A stretch of DNA of 64,000 nt from Betaproteobacteria bacterium HGW-Betaproteobacteria-7 (GTDB taxonomy: Bacteria; Pseudomonadota; Gammaproteobacteria; Burkholderiales; Rhodocyclaceae), in contig PHCE01000008.1 in assembly GCA_002840765.1 (NCBI GenBank), positions 62,001 to 126,000 of the forward strand, read 5' to 3'. This document shows, one piece after another, positions 33,622-42,600 of the stretch (positions within the stretch are counted from its first letter, which is position 1; every line of letters begins with the position of its first letter). The notes beneath the pieces were generated by a model that had not been told where the DNA came from, searched no databases, and saw only the letters and a program-made list of their open reading frames with translations. Made by a program: the position numbers and the translations under genes.

Positions 33622-34920
33622 TCAATCGTAGTCTAAACATGGCGCGCGCTCTGCCTCGGTAACCAAATGTGTCAGCCGCTTGGCGCTTCCCGCCAGCGTT
33701 TCGGCGGGCAATTCGCCTCTGCTCAGCGCCTTTGCCGCTCCATGGAGGGCCCGGTAAACCTGACGCGGGTCGTAGCTGACCAGTATCAGGTCCACACCGG
33801 CGGCCAACGCCTCGCCGGCGACCTTGCCGATGCCGAGGTTGTACACCGCGCCCATGTTCAGGTCATCGGTGACGAGCACGCCGTCGTAGCCCCAGTCGCG
33901 GCGCAGCAGGTTGACGACGGCTGGCGAGTGCGAGGCGGCGCGATGCGGGTCGAGCGCTTCCAGCGTCACGTGGCCGAGCATCAGCGCACTGCCGGCGTGG
34001 CCGGCCAGGGTGCGGAAGGGCAGCCAGTCGGCGGCCAGTTCGGCCGGGGTTTCGGCCAGCCGGGCCGGGCGCAGGTGCGTGTCACGGTCGACCCGCCCGA
34101 GACCGGGAAAATGCTTCAGCGTGCCGCGCACGCCGCTGGCAGCCAGCCCGTCAAGGTAGCCGGCGGCGACTTCGGCGACGCCTTCCGGATCGCTGCCGAT
34201 GGCGCGCGCCGGGATATCGCTGAACATGTCGCCGGCCGGCCGCTCGACCGGGCGCAGATCGACCACCGGGCCGAAGTTGAGGGTGATGCCGAGCCCGGCC
34301 AGCGCGCCACCCTGGCGCGCCCCTTAGGCCTGCGCGGCCAGTCCGGGGTCGGGCTGCCCGGTCACCCAGGCTAGCGGCGGCAGGCGTTCGAGCAGCGGCG
34401 ACAGGTGATTGACCCGGCCGCCCTCCTGGTCGGCGGCGACGATCAGCGGCGGCAGACCGGCCTGATCTCGCAGCGCCTGCAGGCCGACGATCTCGGCGCG
34501 CACCTCGGCCAGGCTGCGCCCGCGCACGTTGCGCCGGCCGATGTAAATGCCGCCGATCAGGCCATTTTCCGCCAGTTTGCGGACTTCCTCGACATCGGTA
34601 TAGCCGACGACAAAATGCCGGCCGACGGCCTGCATCGCCGGCCCGGCGGCCAGGACCGCTGCGCGCTGCCGGTGATAGTCCAGCGCCTGCCAGCCGAGCA
34701 GCAGCCCGACGCCGACCAGCAGCACCCGGGCGGCGCCCGGTAACCGTCGCCAGCAGAGCAGGCCGAGCAGCGGCAGCACCCACAGCAGCGCGCTTTCGAC
34801 GTGGCGCAGGCTGAACAGCAGCGGGTGCTGGTAATGCCAGGCCGAAGGCAGCAACGCCAGCGGCCAGAGCTTGGCCACCAGCGTCGCCGCGCCACGGCCG
34901 AAGGCGGAACCGGCCGGCAT
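33622..34920 (-). pseudogene. Membrane-anchored NagZ-like GH3 beta-hexosaminidase interrupted by one in-frame TAA
   Basis: The frame encodes 198 residues, then TAA at 34326-34324, then 233 more residues in the same frame to the true stop. Both halves are one GH3 protein. Before the stop there are three hydrophobic helices (about 10-80) and FVVGYTDVEEVRKLAENGLIGGIYIGRRN and PLIVAADQEGGRVNHLS. After it come LGITLNFGPVVDLRP, GTLKHFPGLGRVDRDTHL (with the Asp-His pair) and the nucleophile segment VLVTDDLNMGA. The TAA falls at a Tyr-like position between AAQA and GARQGG, so a single base change (or a sequencing error) explains it. Intact, it would cleave N-acetylglucosamine from peptidoglycan fragments. 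Its ATG overlaps the creD stop (TGATG). Confidence 0.83.
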
Positions 34921-36236
34921 CAGGCGTCCTCCGCCTTGCGGCCGAGGCCGTACCAGTCGAGCCGCCGGGTCGCCAGCATGGTCGCGCCGAGCGCCGCGAA
35001 CAGCAGCAGGCTGCCCATCAGCAGCGCGTTGTCTTCCGAGCGTAGCACGCCGAAGAGCACGCCGTAGAGGCCGGTCAGGCCGCTGCCGAAGGCGATACCT
35101 TGACGCCACCCGCCGAGCGCGCCAGCGAGATACCAGGCGATCAGCCCGATACAGGCGGCGGCCGCGATGCCGTAAGCAGTGGCGAAAGGCATGTGTTCCG
35201 AGAAGGCGATCAGCAGCAGGAAGAAGATCGCCAGCGCCAGCCCGACCAGCAGGTATTGCAGCGGATGGATCGGCGCCCGGCGCAGGATTTCGGTGAGGAA
35301 GAAACCGGCGAAGGTGAGCACGATGAACAGCACGCCGTACTTCACCGCGCGCTCCGATTGCAGATAGACATTGACCGGGTTGATGAAGTCGATGGCCAGC
35401 GCCTCGCCGCTGTTCGGGTTGAGCGTGTTGTCGAAGTTGCGGGCGAGGTGCGAGATTTCCCAGCGGGCGCTGAAACCGTCGGCACCAACACTGCGCTCGC
35501 GCGGCAGGAAGCGGCCGCCGAAATTCGGATGCGGCCACGCCGACTTCAGCGCGATGCGGTTGCTCTCCCCAACCGGCGCAATCGCCAGGCGCGTGGTGCC
35601 GGTCAGGTGCAGCGGAAAGGCCAGCGAGAAATCGTAGGGCTTGCCGGCCTCGATGTGGCCGAGTGCCACGGTCAACTGCTGCAGCGGCATGATTTCCGGA
35701 TCGATCTTGCCGCTGGCGAAGCGATGACGCTGGCCGTTGATCGTCACCTCCGGATCGCTGGCCACGCCGCGCGGATCGGAGAGGCCGACCACCAGCGTCG
35801 CCTGCAGGTCGAGCAGTTCGGCGTCGGCGCTCGGCGTCGGCGCGTTGAAGCGGAAGCGGCTGGCCACCTGACTGTCGAGGTGGAACAGCCGCGCCTGGTA
35901 GATGCCGCGCTGGCGCGTCTCGACCTTGGCCTCGCCGTCGACGGCCAGCGACTCGGGCGCCACCAGCCGCCGATGCTCGACCACCCGCGTACTCTCGGTA
36001 ATCTTGCCGGTCTCCGGCGCCACCCGCGTTTCGCGCAGGCGCTCGCGGTAGCGCAGCACGACGATCGGCCCGATCAGCGTCTGCGCCCCGGCCGAACTCT
36101 CGGCGATGTTCTGCTGCACCTCATGCTGGCGCTGGCTGCGCTCGCGAATCTGCCCCTCGATCAGCGCCAGCGGCACCAGCAGAAGGATAGACATGCCGAC
36201 GATGGCAACGATCTTGTAAAGCAGTTTCCTGTCCAT
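34920..36236 (-). CDS. creD: Inner membrane protein CreD
   Basis: A 438-residue CreD family protein. An N-terminal helix (KIVAIVGMSILLLVPLALIEGQI) is followed by the family segment IRERSQRQHEVQQNIAESSAGAQTLIGPI, a large periplasmic domain (about 45-300) and four or five C-terminal helices. FGGRFLPRERSVGADGFSARWEISHLARN and FINPVNVYLQSERAVKYGVLFIVLTFAGFFL are diagnostic. CreD is the main output of CreBC and affects envelope integrity and beta-lactam response in enterics. A CreB-box-like site lies 66 bases upstream. It heads an apparent operon creD - 'nagZ' - sucrose phosphorylase. Confidence 0.93.
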   Translation of the reverse strand: MDRKLLYKIVAIVGMSILLLVPLALIEGQIRERSQRQHEVQQNIAESSAGAQTLIGPIVVLRYRERLRETRVAPETGKITESTRVVEHRRLVAPESLAVDGEAKVETRQRGIYQARLFHLDSQVASRFRFNAPTPSADAELLDLQATLVVGLSDPRGVASDPEVTINGQRHRFASGKIDPEIMPLQQLTVALGHIEAGKPYDFSLAFPLHLTGTTRLAIAPVGESNRIALKSAWPHPNFGGRFLPRERSVGADGFSARWEISHLARNFDNTLNPNSGEALAIDFINPVNVYLQSERAVKYGVLFIVLTFAGFFLTEILRRAPIHPLQYLLVGLALAIFFLLLIAFSEHMPFATAYGIAAAACIGLIAWYLAGALGGWRQGIAFGSGLTGLYGVLFGVLRSEDNALLMGSLLLFAALGATMLATRRLDWYGLGRKAEDA

Positions 36237-36289
36237 GATTGGCTCCCTGGTTGAATGACGGGGCGAGTCTGGACGGGGCAGGTGAGGTG

Positions 36290-36318
36290 GTTATGAGGCT
36301 GTGTGAAGTGGGGATGAA
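36290..36318 (-). promoter_or_regulatory. CreB box (cre tag) and overlapping promoter of creD
   Basis: Reading towards creD, TTCAT-6 bases-TTCAC occupies 36318-36303. The published CreB tag is TTCAC-N6-TTCAC, so one base differs. The first half also forms a -35-like TTCATC (36318-36313), followed by exactly 17 bases and CATAAC (36295-36290) as -10. Confidence 0.7.
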
Positions 36319-36614
36319 GCGGGAGGGGCCATGGCGGTCGTTCAGATCCCGCTGACTGAACGGCTGCGTTGCCCCAACTGCTGAGCCATGGTGACCCTCA
36401 GGACGGAGAATTGCTCTTGTTCAACAAGCCATCGTTCCGATCGATCGTCAGCAACCGGCTGCGAATTGATTTCTGTGCATTTTTCGCCAGTTCTCAGAAC
36501 GCAAACGGAGTGAGACACTTGCGGGAAATTAAATGTCATCGCAAGCCAAAGTGAAACAGCATCGTATAGCCTTGCAGCAGATGTAGTGTGTCTGGCTCGC
36601 AAGCCATCTACCTC

Positions 36615-36624
36615 AAGGAGGTGA
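36615..36624 (+). promoter_or_regulatory. Consensus Shine-Dalgarno sequence that fixes a TTG start
   Basis: AAGGAGGTGA, a full match to the 16S rRNA anti-Shine-Dalgarno, ends 2 bases before TTG at 36627 (5 bases from GGAGG to TTG). It supports the TTG rather than the in-frame GTG 13 codons upstream as the start of the TcB-TcC gene. Confidence 0.8.
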
Positions 36625-36626
36625 TA

Positions 36627-39600
36627 TTGCAAGCGCAGACATCCAATAAGGTTGGGCAAGGCGAGGCGGGTGCTGCCCCATTTTTGACTCGTGCGCCGGC
36701 GCTTTCGCTGCCCAAAGGTGGCGGAGCCATCAAGGGTATCGGCGAGAAGTTCGCGGCCAACCCTGTTAACGGCACTGGCTCGATGTCGGTGCCGATTGCT
36801 ACCGCTCCCGGACGCGGTGGGTTCGCTCCCGAACTTGCGCTGACCTATGATTCCGGTGCCGGCAATGGGCCGTTCGGGCTGGGGTGGAGCCTCTCCTTAC
36901 CGTCGATTTCCCGCAAGACGGAAAAGGGTTTGCCGCGCTACCGCGATGTGGAAGCCTCTGACGTTTTCATTCTTTCCGGTGCTGAAGATCTGGTTCCCAC
37001 TGGCGAGATTGCCCAAGGGGTTGTCGTTTACGGGAAGCTTTACGACATCGCATCTTTCCGCCCCCGGGTCGAGGGCTTGTTTGCCCGCATTGAGCGTTGG
37101 ACCGAGGGCGATCATCCGGAAGCAGTTTTTTGGCGCACGATCAGCCGCGATAACGTCACCAGCTGGTACGGACGCTCTGCCGACAGTTGTGTTGCTGATC
37201 CGGCGAATCCTGCGCGCATTTTCCAGTGGTTGATCTGCCAGCGCCACGATGACAAGGGCAATGTCATCGACTACCGCTACGTCGCGGACGATCCGGATGA
37301 ACTCGAGCGGGACCAGGTTTGGGAGCGCAACCGGACTCGCCAGCAACACATGGGATATCGCTACCCGAGCGAGATTCTTTATGGCAACCGCTATCCCTTC
37401 CTGCCGAACTTGGAGGCAACCGGCATGTGGCCGCAGGTGCCACCGGACGAGTGGTTTTTCCGGACTATCTTCGATTATGGTGACCCACGGGCGCCGGTGT
37501 CTCCCGCCCGCAGCGAGGAGGTGCTGCGTGGACGGCCCATGCAGCGTCTTGACGTGTTCTCGAATTACCGTGCCGGTTTTGATCTTCGCTGTCATCGGCT
37601 TTGCTGGCGCATTCTGACGTACCACTGTTTTGAGGCGCTCACGCCCTCATCCATGCTGGTACGTGCCACGGAATTCGGCTATCGCGATGTCGACGAAGCG
37701 TCGCTTCGTGCGCCCCGCGCCGGGGGATACGCGACGCTCGCAACGGTGACCCAGCGAGCCTATGAATTTGCCGACAACGCGTACCGGGATCGGGCGCTAC
37801 CGCCGATTGCTTTCACTTACAGCCAGGCGGACGTTGTCGGTGCGCCGAAAGTTATCGTCGCCGAAGCGCTGGCCAACCTGCCGGTCGGCACCCAGGGAGC
37901 GGGGTACCAGTGGGTCGATCTGGACGGCGAGGGATTGAGTGGCGTTTTGCACGAGCAGCAGGGGGGCTGGTATTACAAGCCCAATCGCGGCAACGGGGAA
38001 TTCGGTGCCCAGCGCCTGGTTGCGCCGTTGCCATCGCTGGCGCTTGGCGCGTCCAGCCGTCACCAGTTTCTTGATCTGGCGGGGGATGGCAGTGTCGACG
38101 TGGTCGATTTCGCCGGACCGGCTCCCGGTTTTTACGAGCGCGATAGCGCGGCCGGTTGGCGTCGTCATGTGCCATTTGCCAATCTGCCGAATATCGACTG
38201 GAGTGATGCCAATCTGCGGTTTGTCGATTTGACCGGCGACGGCCGTGCAGACGCGCTGATCACCGAGGACGAGGTGCTGACCTGGCATGCCTCCCTCGGC
38301 GAGGCAGGATTTGGTCACGCCGATAGCAAGCACCAGTCCGCCGATGAGAATGAGGCTCCCCGGCTGCTGTTTTCGGAAAGCGGGCAGTCCGTCTTTCTCG
38401 CCGACATGAGTGGTGACGGGCTGACTGATCTGGTGCGTATCCGCAACGGCGAAGTCTGCTACTGGCCCAATCTCGGCTACGGTCATTTCGGGCGCAAGGT
38501 GATTCTGGGCAATTCGCCTCGCTTCGACCATCCCGAGCATTTCGACCCCCGGCGTATCCGCCTGGCCGACACGGATGGCAGCGGTCCGGTCGATATCATT
38601 TATCTGGGGCGGGATGGTGCGAGCTTGTTCTTCAACCGCTCCGGCAACCGCTTGAGCGATCCCTTGCCGATCGCTCTGCCGGTGGCAACGGAGAATCTGC
38701 CAGCGGTTCAGGTTGCGGATCTGCTCGGCAACGGCACGGCCTGCCTGGTTTGGAACTCGCATCTGCCTGGCGACACGGCGGCGCCGGTACGCTACATCGA
38801 CCTCATGGGCGGCCAGAAGCCGCACCTCCTGACCGGCGTCTGCAACAACCTCGGCGCGCAGACCCGGATCGAATACACGCCTTCGACCCACTTTTATCTG
38901 GAAGATCTCGCAGCCGGCCAGCCGTGGGTCACGCGTCTGCCGTTTCCTGTTCATTGCGTCAGCAGGGTTGAAGTCACTGACGCCTGGCGGGGAACGACTT
39001 TCACCAGCCTGTATCGCTACCATCACGGCCATTTCGACGGCGTCGAACGCGAATTTCGCGGTTTTGGCCGCGTCGAACAAATCGACATCGAGGCTTTCCG
39101 GGACCCCCTGGTCGATCAAGCACCGGTCAAGACCGTCACCTGGTACCAAACCGGGGCGGCGCTTGACCGGCAGCGCATCCTTGGGCAATTTCAGTCCGAG
39201 TATTTTCCCCAGCGTTACGCAGCTCGCCTCGAACTGCTTGCGAACTCCGGGGCATTTGTCGAGCGTGCCTTGCCGGAGCCGGACCTCTCGGCACAACTAG
39301 AGCACGACGAATGGCGCGAGGCACTCCGGGCTTGCAAGGGCATGCTGTTGCGCCAGGAAATCTACGAGCTGGAGCCGGGAAGTCTGCGTGAGGCCAAGCT
39401 TTACAGCATTGCCAGCCACAATTGCCGCATCCAGTGCCTGCAGCCCCGTGGCAATCGTCGACACGGCGTTTTTCTGGTCACCGAAAGCGAGGTACTGACC
39501 TATCACCACGAGTTGCCCATTCCCGCAGGCGTTGCCCCGCTTGTGCCCGATCCGCGAATTGCACAGCGGATCACCCTGCGCCATGACGCTTTCGGCAATC

Positions 39601-42600
39601 CGTTGCAGCTCGTCAGCATCGGCTACCCCCGCTGGCGCCGCGGGACGTTTGGCTATCTGCCCGCTCCCGACCTGATTGCCGAGGTTCAGGCGGAAACGCA
39701 CATGGCCTACACCGAGATGGCGTACACCCAGGCCCTGGCCGTGGACCGTTCCGGCCAGCCATTCCTGCCTCAGGCCGCTACAGTGCTTCGCCACTACCGC
39801 TTGTCCCTGGCATGCGAAACGCTGACCTACGAGTTGGCGGGGCTGCCGAAGGCCGACGGCTTCTACCATGCGCCGGATGATTTCGCTCAGGTCATTCTGG
39901 GGGCGCGATATGGCGCCTTGCCGGGCGCGCCGTCAACTGCGCTGCCGGTCCCGGTCAAGCCCTACCACGTGGCACTGGCCCGGGACGAACTCGCCATGCG
40001 CCTGGTTGAGCAGGTTCGCAGCATCTACTTCGACGACGCCAGCGATTCGGCGCCGCCCACCCAGGCGCTGGGTTTCGCCCGGCACGGCCCGCGAGGTCTG
40101 AAATATCAGGATTACAAGCTGGCGCTGACAGACTCCCTGCTTGTTGCGGTGCTGGGCGATAAACTGGACTGGGCGACAGGCGCCACGCCTGCCGAGCGTT
40201 GCCGCGATGTCCTCGACGACGCCGGGCGCTCCGGCTATGTGCGTGGAAGCGAGCCGCAGCTGCAAGGATCTGCCGACCAGTACTGGATGCGCTCGGGCAT
40301 CGTCGGGTTTGCGGCGGATGCATACCGGCATTTCTTCCTGCCCGAACGTTACAGCGACCCCTTCGGTGCCGTCACCACGCTGACCTACGATCCGCTGGAT
40401 CTCTTCGTGGCTTCCCAGGTTGATCATCTCGAAAACCGTACCAAGGTGATCGGTTTCGATTTCCGACTGCTGGCCCCCACCGAGATTGTCGACGCCAACG
40501 GCAACCATGCCGAGGTGGCCTACGACACGCTCGGCTTGCCGATCGCGCTGGCAACCAAGGGCAAATGCCGCAACGGCATCTGTGAAGCCGACGATCTTGC
40601 TGCGTTTCGCGCCGACTACCGTCTGCGCAACCCCGATCCGCTTGCGGTTCAGGCCTTTTGCTCGGCGCCGCAGATGGACGAGGGCGCCGCCAGAAGCTGG
40701 CTGGCCGGTGCCACGCGGCGCTTCGTCTACCACTTCGGCGACCGCCAGGGTCTGTGGACGCAACAGATGCCCGGTTCCACTTCCATCGTGCGGGAGCAGC
40801 ACCGGAGCGGCGTGTCGCCCCTGCAGGTTTCGCTCGAGTGTTCGGATGGCCTCGGTCAGGTGTTGATGAAGAAAGTCCAGGCCGAGCCCGACCCTGACGA
40901 TGTCGCCGCGAATCCGCCTTTGCGCTGGATCGTCAACGGCCTGACCGTGCTCAACAACAAGGGGAAACCCGTCCAGCAGTACGAACCCGCATTCGTCACC
41001 GACTTTGGCTTCGAGTGGCCCCGGGCGAACGGCGTATCGACCATCACCCGCTATGACGGTGCCGGCCGGGTCGTGCGCGTGGACAATCCGGACGGCACCT
41101 ATAGCCGGGTCGACATCTCGCCCTGGCTGATCCGTCAGTTCGACGCCAACGATACCGTTCTGGAGACCGGCAACCGCTGGTACGCGGACTGTACGGCTGT
41201 CGGTGCGGCACCCGGGCTGCAGCGCGCAGCGGCCTTCGCGGCCCGCCATGCCAACACCCCGGCCGAACTTCATCTCGATAGCCTCGGCCGTGAAGTCGTC
41301 GCCATCGCCCACAATCGGACGCCGGATGGGGCTGGCAACTGGCAGGATGCCCGCTACCTGACCTACACCAAGCTGGATGCGGAGGGCAAACCCCTGTGGA
41401 TTGTCGACGCTCGCGGCAACAAGGTCATGCAGTACGTCTCACCGGCAGCGGCTACCCACACTACGCTGTTCGACGCAGCAGCGGACTGGCGCTCCGCATA
41501 CGATCTCCCGGCCGATGCCGTGCCGTGCTACGACATCGCCGGCAATCTGCTCTACCAGCACAGCATGGATGCGGGAGACCGCTGGCTTCTCAATGACGCC
41601 GCAGGCAAACCGATGTTCGCCTGGGACAGCAACGACCAGGGGCCGGGCAGCCTCAGCCAGGGGCGCCTGCTGCGCACCGGGTACGATCGTCTGCATCGGC
41701 CGGTGGCGCTGTGGCTGACAATTGGCCAGACCCCTCCTGCCCTGGTCGAGACCTTCGCCTATGGCGATACCCAAGGACAAACGCCTGCTGCCCTGGCTGC
41801 CCTGCAAGCCGCCAACCTGATCGGCCAGGCCGTCGAGCACCGCGACCCGGGCGGCCGGGCGACGGTGGAGCGCGTCGATCTTTCCGGCCAGGCGGCGCAC
41901 GTCACGCGTCGCCTGCTCCGCCCGCATGCCGAAAACGCTGCGGGCATCATCGATTGGTTGGCCGGCGACAGCCTGCTCGAAGCGGCGGCCGAAACCTTTC
42001 ATCAGCTCACCGAACACGATGCCCTGGGGCGTATGACCAAGCTCTTCAACTGGCACCGCCCAAGCGTGCCGCGCATGGCCATCTACATTCCCCGCTACAA
42101 CCGGCGCGGATTGCTGGCTAGCGAGGGGCTGATCACGCGGGCGACCGCCTACGATGCGCCGACCGACAACGCGCCGCCGGCCATTCGCGCCATTGCCTAC
42201 AACGCCAAGGGCCAGCAAGAAAAAAGGGTGCTTGGCAATCACACCACTACGAGCTATGCCTACGACCCGCGCACCTTCCGGCTGATCCGCCTGAGCACGC
42301 AGCGCGGCGATGGCAAGGCGGTACAAAAACTGGCCTATGTTTACGATCCGGTCGGCAACGTCACCCATGTTCGCGACGAGGCTCATGAAACCGTCTGGAC
42401 GCGGAATGCCGAAATCCGCCCGGAACATGATTACACCTACGACGCCCTCTATCGCCTGATCGAGGCGAGCGGCCGTGAAAACAGCAACGCTCCCGCGCCG
42501 CCCTCCAGAAGCGAGGGCCGGTGGCCACGCGGCGGCATTCCCGATAGCCATCTGCCGCGCAACTATACCCAGCGGTATGCCTACGATCCGGTTGGTAATT

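Larger units (their letters stand above)
36237..36626. other. Divergent intergenic region creD / Tc toxin operon
   Basis: Besides the CreB box, this 390-base stretch contains the leader of the toxin gene. The right half (36420-36600) is visibly poorer in GC than the surroundings and ends in a consensus Shine-Dalgarno sequence. I could not identify a promoter for the toxin gene or a mobile-element end, and the short open frame on the minus strand across 36342-36659 shows no known family. Confidence 0.45.

Noticed and set aside
34266-34268. GTG as a true restart for an independent downstream half of nagZ
   Set aside because: It lies inside the conserved FGPVVDLRP strand, lacks a ribosome binding site, and half a GH3 barrel would not fold.
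34266-34324. Frameshift as the cause of the nagZ break
   Set aside because: The codons on both sides of the TAA are in the same frame and continue the GH3 sequence without loss, so it is a nonsense codon rather than a frameshift.
36342-36659. 105-codon minus-strand frame in front of the toxin gene
   Set aside because: It overlaps the Shine-Dalgarno and start of the toxin gene on the other strand and shows no family pattern; kept only as intergenic sequence.
37797-41312. Two long minus-strand open frames (about 499 and 459 codons) opposite the TcB-TcC gene
   Set aside because: They mirror the coding strand, contain no recognisable domains and have no start signals.
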